Shown here in pieces: positions 12,070-22,498 of a DNA stretch of 64,000 nucleotides; positions within the stretch are counted from its first letter, which is position 1; each line of letters starts with the position of its first letter. Origin of the DNA: Acetobacter oryzifermentans (lineage in GTDB: Bacteria > Pseudomonadota > Alphaproteobacteria > Acetobacterales > Acetobacteraceae); assembly GCF_001628715.1 (NCBI RefSeq), contig NZ_CP011120.1, forward strand, positions 2,015,501 through 2,079,500, read 5' to 3'. Both the position numbers and the translations under genes were made by a program. The notes below the pieces were generated by a model. The model was not told the origin of the DNA. It was given only the letters and a program-made list of their open reading frames with translations, and made no database searches.

Positions 12070-12540
12070 ATGCCCGACTGGGCCACTTCTCCCCTTTTGC
12101 AAGATCCAGAAGAAGCCATGAACGAGCTATTCTCCTCACTGCCCGTCTATGAGGCCGTTACGGAGCATGTGCGCGTACAGGTACAGGTGTTCTGGCTGCC
12201 AGATCAATCCGAACCAGATGAGCATTCCTACTGCTGGGCCTATCGTATCCGTATTGGCAATGATGGTACCCAGCCTGTGCAACTTCTGGAACGTACATGG
12301 CACATTACGGATACAGCCGGGCACACAGAATATGTGCACGGTTCTGGCGTAGTGGGAGAACTGCCGGTTATTCAGCCCGGTGCGCTTTATGAATATACCT
12401 CCGGGGCATCCCTTACCACGCCGGGCGGATTTATGAGCGGACACTACCTGATGCAGGATAAAAGCAGCGGCAGACGGTTTGATGTCAGCATTCCTGCTTT
12501 TAGCTTGGACAGTCCTTTTCTGCTCCGCCAGATTCACTAA
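12070..12540 (+). CDS. apaG: ApaG/DUF525 domain protein
   Basis: 156 aa. The ApaG fold is recognised from VWAYRI-like YCWAYRIRIGN, QLLERTWHITD, GSGVVGELPVIQPG, YEYTSGASLTTPGGFMSGHY and the C-terminal IPAF. The family is linked to Co2+ resistance and Mg2+ efflux in enterics, and binds pyrophosphate in some species, but its role is unsettled. AGGA sits six bases before the ATG at 12070. An in-frame ATG at 12118 would give 140 aa, nearer the usual length, so the start is uncertain. Confidence 0.88.
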   Translation: MPDWATSPLLQDPEEAMNELFSSLPVYEAVTEHVRVQVQVFWLPDQSEPDEHSYCWAYRIRIGNDGTQPVQLLERTWHITDTAGHTEYVHGSGVVGELPVIQPGALYEYTSGASLTTPGGFMSGHYLMQDKSSGRRFDVSIPAFSLDSPFLLRQIH

Positions 12541-12579
12541 TCCGCCCCATTCATATCCCTATTTTTTCTGGAGTGTGGC

Positions 12580-13191
12580 ATGAGCGTGCCTCCGTCTGAT
12601 ACATCTAAGCGCCCAACACAAGCAGAAGCAGAACAGGCTGTACGCACCCTGTTGCGCTGGGCTGGCGATAATCCGGATCGTGAAGGCCTGCACGATACCC
12701 CCGCCCGTGTTGCCCGCGCTTACACCGAATTTTTCTGCGGGTATGAAATTGACCCCGCAGCCCTGTTACGCCGCACCTTTTCCGAAGTGGAAGGGTATGA
12801 TGAAATTGTGCTGCTGCGTGATATTCGCTTTGAAAGCCACTGCGAGCATCATTTAGCCCCCATTATTGGGCGGGCACATGTTGCCTATCTGCCGCGCCAG
12901 CGCGTTGTAGGTATTTCCAAACTGGCACGCGTGGTGGATGCCTATGCCAAGCGTCTGCAAATTCAGGAACGGCTCACGGCACAGATCGCCAATACCATCA
13001 ATGATGAATTGGAACCGCACGGGGTTGCCGTTATTATTGAATCTGCCCACGAATGCATGACAACACGCGGTGTGCATAAACCCGGTGTTTCCATGGTAAC
13101 CAGTACTATGCTGGGCGTTTTTCGGGAAAATTCAGACACACGGCGTGAACTCATGGCAATGCTGAACCGCCCAGCCGTCTGCGAATACTAA
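12580..13191 (+). CDS. folE: GTP cyclohydrolase I, folate biosynthesis
   Basis: 203 aa. The enzyme converts GTP to 7,8-dihydroneopterin triphosphate, the first step to tetrahydrofolate. Zinc and active-site motifs are seen: [13 protein letters not shown], then [21 protein letters not shown], and [12 protein letters not shown], which supplies the second zinc cysteine. The C-terminal segment MLGVFREN is also typical. GGAG lies about seven bases before the ATG. It follows apaG by 39 bases on the same strand and may be co-transcribed. Confidence 0.95.
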   Translation: MSVPPSDTSKRPTQAEAEQAVRTLLRWAGDNPDREGLHDTPARVARAYTEFFCGYEIDPAALLRRTFSEVEGYDEIVLLRDIRFESHCEHHLAPIIGRAHVAYLPRQRVVGISKLARVVDAYAKRLQIQERLTAQIANTINDELEPHGVAVIIESAHECMTTRGVHKPGVSMVTSTMLGVFRENSDTRRELMAMLNRPAVCEY

Positions 13192-13198
13192 AAAAGAC

Positions 13199-13230
13199 TT
13201 CTCTCCCACTATAAAATAGATGGGAGAGAA
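13199..13230. terminator. Terminator between convergent folE and DJ-1 gene
   Basis: A perfect ten-base stem (TTCTCTCCCA at 13199-13208, TGGGAGAGAA at 13221-13230). On the minus strand it is followed by GTCTTTTTT, a good tail for the DJ-1/PfpI gene. The plus-strand tail for folE is weaker. Confidence 0.75.
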
Positions 13231-13243
13231 AAGACTTTGGGCC

Positions 13244-13822
13244 TTAAATACTTACGTTTGCACCCAGTACCTTAAGAAACTGAGCCAGCCACGCTGGGTG
13301 CGCGGGCCATGCGGGCGCTGTTACAAGCTCCCCATCCGTTACGGCTTCCGTTACCGGAATATCAGCGTAAGTGCCGCCAGCCAGTTCCACATCTGGGCGG
13401 CAGGCTGGGTAAGCTGAAACTTCACGCCCCTTGATAATACCCGCAGCGGCTAAAAGCTGTGCCCCATGGCAAATTGCGGCAATAGGCCTATCGGAAAACG
13501 CTTTTACAATTTCCAATACCCGCGCATTCAGACGCAGATATTCAGGCGCACGCCCACCAGGAATAATCAGCCCCAGATATTCATCCGTATCAATGGCATC
13601 AAAGTCTGCATTGAGCACAAAAGCATGGCCGGGCTTTTCGCTATATGTCTGCGCACCTTCAAAATCATGAATGGCCGTCAGCACCTTATCGCCCGCTTTT
13701 TTGCCGGGGCAGACCACGTCCACCTTATACCCCACCATCAGCAGGGCCTGATAAGGCACCATAATTTCATAGTCTTCTACGTAATCACCTGCCAGCATCA
13801 GCAGTTTGACATCATCAGTCAT
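13244..13822 (-). CDS. DJ-1/PfpI family protein
   Basis: 192 aa with the class I glutamine amidotransferase-like fold. The nucleophile elbow AAICHGAQ places the catalytic Cys at 118 followed by His 119, and an acidic partner may be Glu near residue 16 (GDYVEDYE). Members act as proteases, deglycases, chaperones or hydratases; which applies here cannot be told. Its ATG lies inside the end of moaB (8-base overlap), so the two are translated together. Confidence 0.85.
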   Translation of the reverse strand: MTDDVKLLMLAGDYVEDYEIMVPYQALLMVGYKVDVVCPGKKAGDKVLTAIHDFEGAQTYSEKPGHAFVLNADFDAIDTDEYLGLIIPGGRAPEYLRLNARVLEIVKAFSDRPIAAICHGAQLLAAAGIIKGREVSAYPACRPDVELAGGTYADIPVTEAVTDGELVTAPAWPAHPAWLAQFLKVLGANVSI

Positions 13823-14369
13823 GATGACCGTTCCCTTTCAAGCCTTCGCGCAAACGCGGCATCAACTCCACAAAGTTACAAGGGCGGTGGCGGCTATCAA
13901 GCTGGAAAACCAGAATGTCATCCCACCCATCCTTCACAGCCCCCGTAGAACCTGGCAGCGCAAACAGATACGTGCCACCAGCCACACCAGCCAACGCACG
14001 AGACTGAATGGTGGATGTACCGATCTTGCGATAAGACAGCATACGGAACAGCTCGCCAAAGCCTTCAATGCGTTTTTCCAACACGCTTTCAAAAGCCTCT
14101 GGTGTCACATCACGGCCAGTTACGCCTGTGCCGCCATTTGTAATAACAACATCCACCTGCGGATCAGCAATCCATTTGCGCAGTTGTGTGGCTATCTTGT
14201 CTGCATCGTCCGAGATAATGGCCCGATCAGCCAGCACATGGCCCGCACCTTCAAGCCGCGCAACAAGCGCTGCCCCAGAGGTATCTGTTTCTAGCGTGCG
14301 CGAATCCGAAACGGTAAGCACTGCAATACGAACAGGAAGAAACGGCAGGTTGGTATCGATTTTAGACAT
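13815..14369 (-). CDS. moaB: Molybdenum cofactor biosynthesis protein B
   Basis: 184 aa with the MoCF (MoaB/MogA) fold. Seen are [15 protein letters not shown] near the start, the molybdopterin-binding segment [17 protein letters not shown] and the C-terminal [13 protein letters not shown]. It probably adenylylates or binds molybdopterin in cofactor maturation. I begin at the ATG at 14369 (MSKIDTNLP). A longer frame to 14465 has no matching conserved residues. GGAGA stands about 13 bases upstream, a little far. It overlaps the DJ-1 gene by 8 bases. Confidence 0.9.
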   Translation of the reverse strand: MSKIDTNLPFLPVRIAVLTVSDSRTLETDTSGAALVARLEGAGHVLADRAIISDDADKIATQLRKWIADPQVDVVITNGGTGVTGRDVTPEAFESVLEKRIEGFGELFRMLSYRKIGTSTIQSRALAGVAGGTYLFALPGSTGAVKDGWDDILVFQLDSRHRPCNFVELMPRLREGLKGNGHHD

Positions 14370-14587
14370 TGAGAGAATCTTATCTCCATAATTCTGATGC
14401 AGAACTGCACCATATGGCCGTAATAATGGCCTATTTTTATATAAAAAATCCATTAAACTGCACAACAGCGTCTACAATCGCATAAAAATTGCTTTAGAAA
14501 ACGGGAACCGCAGTATCCCGAAACCCAAGGCCACACTTTTTTCTGCTGAAATATGAGGTGGCCGAAAGAAATAAAAATCAAGGGAAC

Positions 14588-16054
14588 ATGATTAAACGCC
14601 TTCACCTCCATTTTCCTTTTCGCGCTTTATGGCTGACCTGCCTGCTTATTCTGTCTTTTTTTGTTGTTTTACCTGCGCATGCACAGTTGCTGACAGGTGG
14701 AAACAGCGCCGTGGGCCTTTGGCCCAGCTTGCAGGTAGATAACGAAGCCGATCAGGTAGAAGATCCCGGCCCGCTTTTTTCTGCACCCTATGGCAAGGAT
14801 CATTTTTTTGGAAACTGGTGGGGCGCGCAGCCTTGGCTGCTCAACCACGGCATTCATATTCTGGCAGATGTGCATGAAGAACTTGCAGGCAACTTTAGGG
14901 GCGGCCGCAGAAAAGGTGTGGATAATGCCGGACAGGTGGGTGTGGAGCTTGATGTAGACTGGGGCAAACTCACCAATGCCGACATCATGAAAGGGTTCTG
15001 GACCCACATGATGGTGGTAAACGGGCATGGCCGTAACCTGAGCACAGATTACATTGGGGATTCACTCGGCGGCGTGCAGCAGATTTATGGTGCACGTGGT
15101 AACGTGGTGGCCCATCTTGTTTACCTGTATGGTGAACATGCTTTTCTGCACAACCATATCGATATCAGCGCTGGCTGGATTCCGGTTGGCAGCTTTTTTG
15201 CCGCCTCCCCGCTGTTTTGTATGTACATGAACGTTGCCATGTGCGGGAACCCAGCCCCCACCAAATACACAGAAGGCGCACGAGACTGGCCGTCTGGTAA
15301 CCTCGGCTTTGTTGCGCGCGTTATGCCCACAAAACAAACCTATATTATGGCAGGCCTGTTTGCTGTTTCCCCCCATGCTTATAACGGCGGCATTTCTGGC
15401 TGGGCTTGGGCGCAGGATGGGTTGGGCAAGTTTTCCTCCCCAGTTGAAATTGGCTGGCTGCCTTCTTTCGGGCGCAACCATCTGGTGGGCCACTATAAGG
15501 CTGGGTTTGGCTACGATAACTCCAAATACAAAAATCTGCTGAATGACGTAAACGGCAATGCATGGGTGCAAACCGGCGCACAACCGCAATACGAGGCAGG
15601 CCGCGCAAGTGCATGGTTTATGGCTGACCAGATGCTGATGCGGAATGGTGATGGCCCAACCAATGGCCTAATCGCACTGGCCGGTTGGATGTGGTCTGAT
15701 GGTAAAACCACAGCCATGTCTCACCACGTATGGGCCGGTATGACAGAAACTGGCGCAGCATGGGGCCGCCCCAATGATAGCGTTGGCGCCATGTTCCAGT
15801 GGATGACTATGAGCCGCGCCTCTGTTCTGCAACAGGAAGCTGCATTAGCTGCTGGCGTGCCCTTCCCCGATAACCAGTGGGGCAAGGTGTGGGGTATTCA
15901 AACCCACGAAAACATCTACGAAGTGTTTTATAACGCACACGTTGCCAATGGCATGTCTTTGCAGCCGGACTTCCAGTATATCAACCGCCCCGGTGGTTCC
16001 ACCGTGTTCCATGATGCTGCCGTTATGGCCCTTCAGTTCAACGTGGTGATGTAA
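14588..16054 (+). CDS. OprB family carbohydrate-selective outer-membrane porin
   Basis: 488 aa. An N-terminal signal peptide (cleavage after LPAHA, about residue 35) precedes a beta-barrel of the OprB class, with aromatic girdle residues and recurrent GxxxGW patterns (NWWGAQPWLLNHGIHI, VGVELDVDWG). The C-terminus is typical for a barrel (LQFNVVM). Such porins pass glucose and other sugars into the periplasm, which suits an organism using periplasmic dehydrogenases. AGGGA lies just before the ATG at 14588. The last 17 bases overlap the end of the convergent ATPase gene. Confidence 0.87.
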   Translation: MIKRLHLHFPFRALWLTCLLILSFFVVLPAHAQLLTGGNSAVGLWPSLQVDNEADQVEDPGPLFSAPYGKDHFFGNWWGAQPWLLNHGIHILADVHEELAGNFRGGRRKGVDNAGQVGVELDVDWGKLTNADIMKGFWTHMMVVNGHGRNLSTDYIGDSLGGVQQIYGARGNVVAHLVYLYGEHAFLHNHIDISAGWIPVGSFFAASPLFCMYMNVAMCGNPAPTKYTEGARDWPSGNLGFVARVMPTKQTYIMAGLFAVSPHAYNGGISGWAWAQDGLGKFSSPVEIGWLPSFGRNHLVGHYKAGFGYDNSKYKNLLNDVNGNAWVQTGAQPQYEAGRASAWFMADQMLMRNGDGPTNGLIALAGWMWSDGKTTAMSHHVWAGMTETGAAWGRPNDSVGAMFQWMTMSRASVLQQEAALAAGVPFPDNQWGKVWGIQTHENIYEVFYNAHVANGMSLQPDFQYINRPGGSTVFHDAAVMALQFNVVM

Positions 16055-18743
16055 AACTTTCTTGCGGGCGCAGGCTTAACATCCTGCCCCGCAATGGCGC
16101 GAACAGTTCCGCATGGCATGTGAGAATAAGAATCTGAAAGCGCTTTGCGGCTTCTGCCAGCACATCAAACAAACGTTCCAGCCGCATTGAATCTGCAAAA
16201 CTCAGCGCATCATCCAGCACCAAAATAGCTGGAACACCGCGTGCATGCAGCATTTCAGCAAACCCCAAACGCACCAGAACAGCTATCTGCTCGCGCGTGC
16301 CATCAGAAAGATCTGCCACATCTTCCCGCTGAGTGCGCGAAAGGGCAGCTACTCCAAAATCTGCATTCATTTCCAGTGCAGCGCCAGGAAACAGAGCTGA
16401 AAATGCAGGCTGCATGGTTTTCACCAGCGGCCCCATATAGCGTGCTGTTTGCTCCTGCTCCGCCTTGCTTAAAACCTGATCCAGCAAAACAAGGGCAGAT
16501 CTATCTCGCGTGCAGGCGGCCTCTTCCATATTCAAGCGCTGCTGGTGCCGGTCTGCCTCTGCTATGCGCTCATCCAGCCCTTCACCTTCCGCGCCACGCA
16601 CACGGGTTTCGCGTTCACGTATATCTTCACGCAGCCGGGCTATGGTTTCGCCATCCGTTTTCTGGGCCTGTTCACGCCGTTGAATACCACTTTCCACTAG
16701 GCTAAGAGGCTGTTCTTTCTGGCGTGCCTGCTCACAATGCTCCAAGGCGGCTTGTGCTGCTTGCTGCTCCTGCTGGCAGGCCTGCTTGCGTTGGACTAAT
16801 GCTGCATCGGGCTCACGCTCCTGCCAGAGCGCCAGTTCACGCTGCACACGGGCTAGCCCGGATACCTGCTGCTGTTGTGCCGCACTGGCTTTATCCAACG
16901 CCGTTTTGGCTGTTATCAACACCTGTTGCGCATCACGCTCTTTTTCTCGCGCTTGATCTACCGCTACGGCTGCATCCTGCTCCTGCTGCACGGCTTCATC
17001 TGGCTGACAATTAAGATCACATTCCTCAGCACTTCCGATCTGGCTGGCCAGATTTTGCGCCAAGGCCTGTTTTTTCTGTGTGCATGCTGCTTCTTCTCTA
17101 GCCAGAACCTGCCGCAATTCCAACAGAACCTGATCAGGGGATGCGCTCTTTTTATTGGGCACTGTAGCAGCAAAAACGGCCTTAGCTTCCTTAAACTGAC
17201 GTTCCGCCAAGCAGCGCTTTTCGTAATGTTGCTCGGCTTCTTCTGCATTTTGGCAACCAGCCTGTTGCAAAATATCTGCTAATGCTGCTTGGGCTGTCTG
17301 AAGAGCCTGCTGCAATTCAACCGTATTTCCCCCAACCGAAGGGGTAATAATAAACCGGCCAATACCTTCAATCTGAAGTTCAGCAGGAGCATGCAGCAGG
17401 CTTTTACCAGATGCGCAGACTTGACCATTTAACAGAACATGTTGGGAAGCTTGCGGCAGCAAATCCATTTCCAGCACAGTGGCTTGCGCTTGCAACTGTT
17501 GTTCCAGCGTTGCCACTTTCTGGGCGGCTTTACGCACGCGCTGGATTTTGGCTTCGTCCATAGGCAACGCATCAAAAACGGCCTGCGCCTGTTCTATTTG
17601 GACAAAAGTTTCCTGCACATGCTTTAGGTTTTCACGCTGGCGCAAAAGTGCTGCTTCCATGTGCAGCACTTCGCGCTGCTGCATGCCATGATGCAAAACA
17701 GCACGCCGCACCTGATGGCGCTGTACTGCCTTAAGGCATTCAGCCTGAGCAGCCTGATACCGCAAATTGGCAACTTTTTCGTGTTCTGCCAGTTCTGCAA
17801 GATCTTGTTTACTGTCCGAAATGAGTTGCTCTAACCGCGCGCATTCGGCCCGGTGCTCTTGCCGCCGTTCCTCTTCATCTCGAATATTCTGCAACTGCTG
17901 CACTGCTGCGGCTTTTCTGGCCTGCGCGGCTTTTTCCTCTGCGTCCAAGTTTCGCAGGCGGTCTCGTACGGCCCGCAGTTTATGTAGTTCTTGTTCTTCC
18001 TGTTTTTGCCGTTCTGGGTTTTCCTGCTCACGTAACATACGGCGTGTTTGTTCTAGTAAAACCAGATCTTCTTCCAGCGCAGCACGCTTGGCATGCAGGC
18101 TTTTCAACGTTTCTGCTGCTTTGGCCTGATCTTCCAGAAGCTGCTTATAACGCCCTGTGGGTTTTCCTGTAGTGGCGGTTTGTAACTGCCCCAACCGGGC
18201 CTTTACACGCTCCAGCATAGCCCCCGCTGTAGCAATACCGGTAACTTCCTGAATACCTTGTTCCAAACAGTTCTGAATACTGGAGCGGCCTGCATTGTTC
18301 AGAACGGGTGCAGCAAAACTTTCCCCTTGGCGTACTAAAAGAGCATTCCACAAACCTGTTGCTTCGCTTTTGCCGTTTTTCTCCAACTCCAGCAGAGCAT
18401 TCAGGCGTTCTTCTGCTGTATCCCCATCAAAACGCTCCTGCCCCAGATTAAGACGCGCAAACGCGCCCTTCATGAAGCGTTTTTCCAACCAGCAGGACTG
18501 ACCACTCCATTCAAACCCGACGCCAATATGGGGCGCACCGCCGCCATAGGGCTGCATGTCTTTTACAGATTGGGCTTTGGAACCATGGCGTAGGGTTAGT
18601 GCTGCCCGTAGAGCCATCAACAATGTAGATTTACCGGCCTCATTCGGGGCGACCAGCACATTCAGCCCATCGCCCAACCCTTCCAGACGCACTGGTGATG
18701 TAAACCGACGCACACATTCAAGCTGGATATCTGTTAGAATCAT
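16038..18743 (-). CDS. SMC/Rad50-like ATPase (YhaN family)
   Basis: 901 aa. The N-terminus has Walker A PNEAGKST near residue 33. A long Glu/Gln/Ala-rich coiled coil (about residues 160-320 and 500-760) follows. The C-terminal lobe shows an ABC-like signature region (DLSDGTREQ), Walker B (ILVLDDALSFAD) and a late switch (LILTCHAELF). No Rad50 CxxC hook was seen. With the YhaO-like nuclease gene, whose stop overlaps this ATG (ATGA), it should form a Mre11-Rad50/SbcCD-like complex acting on DNA ends. Confidence 0.87.
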   Translation of the reverse strand: MILTDIQLECVRRFTSPVRLEGLGDGLNVLVAPNEAGKSTLLMALRAALTLRHGSKAQSVKDMQPYGGGAPHIGVGFEWSGQSCWLEKRFMKGAFARLNLGQERFDGDTAEERLNALLELEKNGKSEATGLWNALLVRQGESFAAPVLNNAGRSSIQNCLEQGIQEVTGIATAGAMLERVKARLGQLQTATTGKPTGRYKQLLEDQAKAAETLKSLHAKRAALEEDLVLLEQTRRMLREQENPERQKQEEQELHKLRAVRDRLRNLDAEEKAAQARKAAAVQQLQNIRDEEERRQEHRAECARLEQLISDSKQDLAELAEHEKVANLRYQAAQAECLKAVQRHQVRRAVLHHGMQQREVLHMEAALLRQRENLKHVQETFVQIEQAQAVFDALPMDEAKIQRVRKAAQKVATLEQQLQAQATVLEMDLLPQASQHVLLNGQVCASGKSLLHAPAELQIEGIGRFIITPSVGGNTVELQQALQTAQAALADILQQAGCQNAEEAEQHYEKRCLAERQFKEAKAVFAATVPNKKSASPDQVLLELRQVLAREEAACTQKKQALAQNLASQIGSAEECDLNCQPDEAVQQEQDAAVAVDQAREKERDAQQVLITAKTALDKASAAQQQQVSGLARVQRELALWQEREPDAALVQRKQACQQEQQAAQAALEHCEQARQKEQPLSLVESGIQRREQAQKTDGETIARLREDIRERETRVRGAEGEGLDERIAEADRHQQRLNMEEAACTRDRSALVLLDQVLSKAEQEQTARYMGPLVKTMQPAFSALFPGAALEMNADFGVAALSRTQREDVADLSDGTREQIAVLVRLGFAEMLHARGVPAILVLDDALSFADSMRLERLFDVLAEAAKRFQILILTCHAELFAPLRGRMLSLRPQESFTSPR

Positions 18744-19888
18744 GCTGCGGCACCTTCTACTTCGTGCCAGAACAGGAACAGCCTTTGCAGGGCCTCCCTT
18801 GCCACGGCACCTTCCTCCCCCCCCCGCTCAACCATTTGTAGCAGTTCTTGGGCAGCCACCTTTACCGTTGCTGAGGCTTCAAGCCGCTCCATATCCTGTG
18901 CGCCTGCAACCAGTTGGGGAGCGCCGGTTATACGTAAACACGCCACCGCACTTTGTAAGCGCGAGAGAATAACACTTTCGTATTTACGCAAATCATCCAC
19001 ACCCAGCAGGCCAGAAACTTCCAGCCATGCCATAACAACACTAGGATTATCCGGATTTATACTTCTTACACGGGCTTCCAATGCTTCAATATCTTCACCA
19101 TTGGTCAGCACAATATCTTCCAGTTTGCGCCAGAGATACTTACCCGTTCGATGCCGAGAAATAACAGGTTGAGCACATGGACCATCTACTGACACAACCA
19201 GCGTTTCTCCGCCGCCTGCGCCACCTGTTACAAAACGGTCTGTTTCCGGGGTGCCAGAATAACAGGTGTGCGCATCAATCTGGCAAAAGCCGTGCCAATC
19301 TCCCAACCCCAGATAGGCAAGCCCAGCCTGCTTTGCCCGATCCAGCGCAATAGGGTTATGCTCGGCTTCCTGTCCATTACTAAACCCGACAACAGATCCA
19401 TGCGCCAATCCAATGCGCAAGGCTTCTGGCGGGGTGGCCGCATCATTCATATAATCGGTGAGATCAGAAAGCGTATGCCGCCGCTTGAGCACAGCAGGCA
19501 GCAACCACGCATTATATGTTTTATCTATTTCCACCGCTTGTGGGCATGTATGCAGATGCACATTGTCTGGCACCGCATCTTCACGCCTTAAACGTGCCCA
19601 CACACCCTCTGCCGTATCCGCATCATGGTTACCGGGAATAAGATGCCACTGCACATCGGGAAACTGCCGCATCCGCTCCATGGGTTGATGCAATGTGCGT
19701 CTTTCTGGTGTTTCGTGCTCATAAATATCGCCCGCCACCAATACGCAGGTCACCCCTTCCTGCCGCGCCAAAGCGCCAATCGTGCGCACAACATCTACAC
19801 GCGCGGCCTGTAACGCACCCAGTGTATCATCATCTGCAAAACTAAATGTCTTGCCGATCTGCCAATCTGATGTGTGGATAAATTTCAT
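18740..19888 (-). CDS. Metallophosphoesterase, Mre11/SbcD-like (YhaO family)
   Basis: 382 aa. Calcineurin-like nuclease motifs are in order: HTSDWQIG (residues 5-12), VAGDIYEHE, PGNHDADT, and LAHGS with LGDWHGF further on. The family supplies the DNA nuclease of an SbcCD-like complex. Residue W in SDWQ replaces the more usual H in the first motif (D-x-H), as in many YhaO relatives. It is translationally coupled to the ATPase gene behind it by a 4-base overlap. Confidence 0.87.
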   Translation of the reverse strand: MKFIHTSDWQIGKTFSFADDDTLGALQAARVDVVRTIGALARQEGVTCVLVAGDIYEHETPERRTLHQPMERMRQFPDVQWHLIPGNHDADTAEGVWARLRREDAVPDNVHLHTCPQAVEIDKTYNAWLLPAVLKRRHTLSDLTDYMNDAATPPEALRIGLAHGSVVGFSNGQEAEHNPIALDRAKQAGLAYLGLGDWHGFCQIDAHTCYSGTPETDRFVTGGAGGGETLVVSVDGPCAQPVISRHRTGKYLWRKLEDIVLTNGEDIEALEARVRSINPDNPSVVMAWLEVSGLLGVDDLRKYESVILSRLQSAVACLRITGAPQLVAGAQDMERLEASATVKVAAQELLQMVERGGEEGAVAREALQRLFLFWHEVEGAAA

Positions 19889-20196
19889 GAATTCTGGCGC
19901 ACTCCATCACGCAACTGGCAGAAAAATTTCACTTTTCCATGACATACCCAGATCGTGAGCAGCCATCCCTTAACCTCACTTCATCTTATCATTAGGTTAG
20001 ATATAATTCACACCCTCGCCATCTGGCCTGACCCGCGTTAAGCGCAACCCCCCTCATCACTCATGGCATCACGCCAAAGATTATATTTTATTTTAAGAAG
20101 CATGCTGATACTGCGAGATTCGCTCTCACCCACCTTGTCTGGCCGGAAATGGCATGCCCCCTAATATGAAGCAAAGAGGTTAAAGACAGAGCAGAC
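19889..20196 (+). promoter_or_regulatory. Divergent intergenic region with candidate promoter
   Basis: This 308-base gap separates the minus-strand yhaO-like gene from the plus-strand efflux operon. A perfect TATAAT is at 20002-20007, with a poor -35 match (TTCATC, 16-base spacer). It could serve the efflux operon with a leader of about 190 bases. No palindromic operator or RNA motif was recognised. Confidence 0.3.
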
Positions 20197-22281
20197 ATGA
20201 CAACAGAAACACCGGCAGCATTCCGTATGGGATCTTGGAAGACACTGTTTCTTCCCCTGCCACGCAGCATCTTCGCACATGGCTGGTTTCTGTTTTGTCT
20301 GCGCACGTGGCTGTCTGCTGTTCTGGCGCTTGCCACAGCTTTCTGGCTCCAGCTTTCCTCCCCCGGTTCTGCTGCTGTTACTGTTATGATCTTGGCGCAG
20401 CCCACACGTGGGCAGGTGCTCTCCAAAGCCCTTTACCGGCTGGCTGGCACAATTATTGGGGCATTTGTCGCGCTGTTTTTAACCGCCTGCTTTAATCAAG
20501 AACGTGGGGTTTTTCTGGGCGGCGTGGCGCTATGGCTAACGTTATGCACCATTATGGGCACATTGGAGCGAGACTTCCGTGCCTATGCAGCCATGCTTTC
20601 TGGCTACACCGTAGCCATTGTGGGCATTAGCTGTATTGATAACCCGGCTTCTATTTTTGATGTCACCGTTAACCGTGTGTCGGCCATTGTCGTTGGCATT
20701 GCAGCCACCGCTGCCATTAACGATGTATTTGGGTCTCCCACCGCGTTTGAAAAACTGGCAGCCAATCTGCGCCGCACGGGTGAAATGGTGCAACGTATTG
20801 CGCGTGATGCCATAGCAGGCCACGGCGTACCAGATGACATGACATGCGCGGGGCTGGCTGGCGAAATTATTGCCCTGACATCTCAGGTTTCCTTTGCCAA
20901 AACCGAGCTTGCTGATGCCAAGCTGCGCCTTGCAGGTGCGCGCTCCGCCATGGTGGCCTTGCTGGAAATGCTAACCTGTAGCCGTGCCATTGCCAATGTG
21001 CTGCGCCGGGGCAACATCTCTGGCCCCATACTCAAACATATTCGCACATCATTTGGAGATGGCACTCCGGTAGAATCTCCCCTTCAAGCTGTGCATGATC
21101 TGGAAGATCTGGCCAAGGAAGCCCACGCAGAGGAAGCATCTCTTGGCCCAACGCTGGATGAAGCGTGGCTGATTGAACGTTCCATGGCGCTTCTGTCCGA
21201 TGCGCGTTGGGCAGCAGATGGCATAGATGCGCTCCAACATGGGCAACGTGCTCGCACACAGGCGCCAGAACTCAAGATTGATCAGCATCATGATGTTATT
21301 GCGGCCCTACTCAATGGCTTGCGCACCCTGATTGGATTTTCCGTTGCGGCCGGGCTGTGCATTATCTCTGATATTCCCGCCACTTACAGCGCGCTGTCTC
21401 AGGTTGCCATTATCCTCACCTTGGCCGCCACCACTTACAATGCGCGCGGTTTTGGTATGGGTGCCCTTATAGGTACGCCTTTGGCTATTGCCGTGGCCGC
21501 AGTGCTGAACTTTGGAGTGCTGCCCCACGGTGCAGACATGCCTTTTCTGGCAATGGCTATTCTCCCCATTATCTTTGGCGGTTGCTTACTGCTGATGAAC
21601 CCCAAAACAGCCACTATCGGGTTTAACGCGGGTGTCTTTTTCTTTGTGATTTTGGGAGTGGCGAACCAACAGAACTATGAACCCTCTGCGTTTATAGACC
21701 GCAACGTGTTGTACCTGTTTGCAGCCATTATTATCTTTATCTCACTGGTGCTGTTGTTGCCCCCTTCTGCCACAGGTAGGCGCTTCCGAGTTGGCATTAC
21801 CATCGGGCACGATTTGCTGCTTCAGTTTGAAGGGCATGGCGAACAAGCCGGTTCCGCCCTTATCAGCCGCCATTATGATCGGCTCTGCCGCATTCTGGAA
21901 TGGAACCGCTACCTGCCTAACAACAAGGCAAAACAGCGCGTTTTCTCCCGCCTTGCCAGTTTAGATGAACTGAACGTGGAACTGGCCCGCGCACGCCGCC
22001 ATTTGCAACGCGCCGCCACTATTCCCGCCATTCGGCTGGATGCGGAATCCGCCTACCGCGCCACCATTATCTACAACGTGGATTCAGCACTTTACCGCAT
22101 GAAGCGCAAAGCCCGCGTTCTGCTTGATCACTCCATCAACCTGCCACATGGCCAGATGGCTACAGCCCTTGCTGCCGTATCCGCCATGGTTGGCGCCATA
22201 CATTTGCTGGAACACAACCGTTCCGCTTTGCATCTGTATGATCTTGTTCCTGTGCCAGATCAGCAATGGAAGGCCCGCTAA
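20197..22281 (+). CDS. FUSC family inner-membrane efflux protein (AaeB-like)
   Basis: 694 aa. Two blocks of hydrophobic helices (about residues 28-170 and 365-520) each precede a soluble region, the FUSC/AaeB pattern. Conserved PTRGQVLSKALYRLAGTIIG marks the first block. Such proteins work with a periplasmic adaptor to export aromatic carboxylic acids or similar compounds. It is followed after one base by a DUF1656 gene and then an HlyD-type adaptor, exactly the aaeB-aaeX-aaeA set, so function in one complex is well supported while the substrate is not known. Confidence 0.88.
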   Translation: MTTETPAAFRMGSWKTLFLPLPRSIFAHGWFLFCLRTWLSAVLALATAFWLQLSSPGSAAVTVMILAQPTRGQVLSKALYRLAGTIIGAFVALFLTACFNQERGVFLGGVALWLTLCTIMGTLERDFRAYAAMLSGYTVAIVGISCIDNPASIFDVTVNRVSAIVVGIAATAAINDVFGSPTAFEKLAANLRRTGEMVQRIARDAIAGHGVPDDMTCAGLAGEIIALTSQVSFAKTELADAKLRLAGARSAMVALLEMLTCSRAIANVLRRGNISGPILKHIRTSFGDGTPVESPLQAVHDLEDLAKEAHAEEASLGPTLDEAWLIERSMALLSDARWAADGIDALQHGQRARTQAPELKIDQHHDVIAALLNGLRTLIGFSVAAGLCIISDIPATYSALSQVAIILTLAATTYNARGFGMGALIGTPLAIAVAAVLNFGVLPHGADMPFLAMAILPIIFGGCLLLMNPKTATIGFNAGVFFFVILGVANQQNYEPSAFIDRNVLYLFAAIIIFISLVLLLPPSATGRRFRVGITIGHDLLLQFEGHGEQAGSALISRHYDRLCRILEWNRYLPNNKAKQRVFSRLASLDELNVELARARRHLQRAATIPAIRLDAESAYRATIIYNVDSALYRMKRKARVLLDHSINLPHGQMATALAAVSAMVGAIHLLEHNRSALHLYDLVPVPDQQWKAR

Positions 22282-22282
22282 C

Positions 22283-22483
22283 ATGGAATTACGCCCTGTT
22301 CTGGATATAGGCGGGCTGCTTGTTTCGTCCTTTGTTGTCCATGCCGGATTGGCTATTGCCACCCTGCTGGCTCTTAACCCGGTTCTATCCAAAGTACGTG
22401 CCCGCCGCGTGGTATGGAACCTGCCTCTGGCTGAATTTGGCATTCTTATATGCCTTATCGGCCTTTACACTATTTTGTTGTGA
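22283..22483 (+). CDS. DUF1656 (AaeX-like) small membrane protein
   Basis: 66 aa with two hydrophobic segments. The start MELRPVLDIGGLLV is typical for DUF1656. It lies one base after the FUSC stop codon and 15 bases before the adaptor gene. The family always travels with FUSC/HlyD efflux pairs, but its task is unknown. Confidence 0.85.
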   Translation: MELRPVLDIGGLLVSSFVVHAGLAIATLLALNPVLSKVRARRVVWNLPLAEFGILICLIGLYTILL

Positions 22484-22498
22484 AAGGGCTTTCCGACC

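Noticed and set aside
11267..12139. A 290-aa minus-strand frame opposite metZ
   Set aside because: metZ is clearly the real gene by motifs; the opposite frame is Cys/His-rich noise without conserved features.
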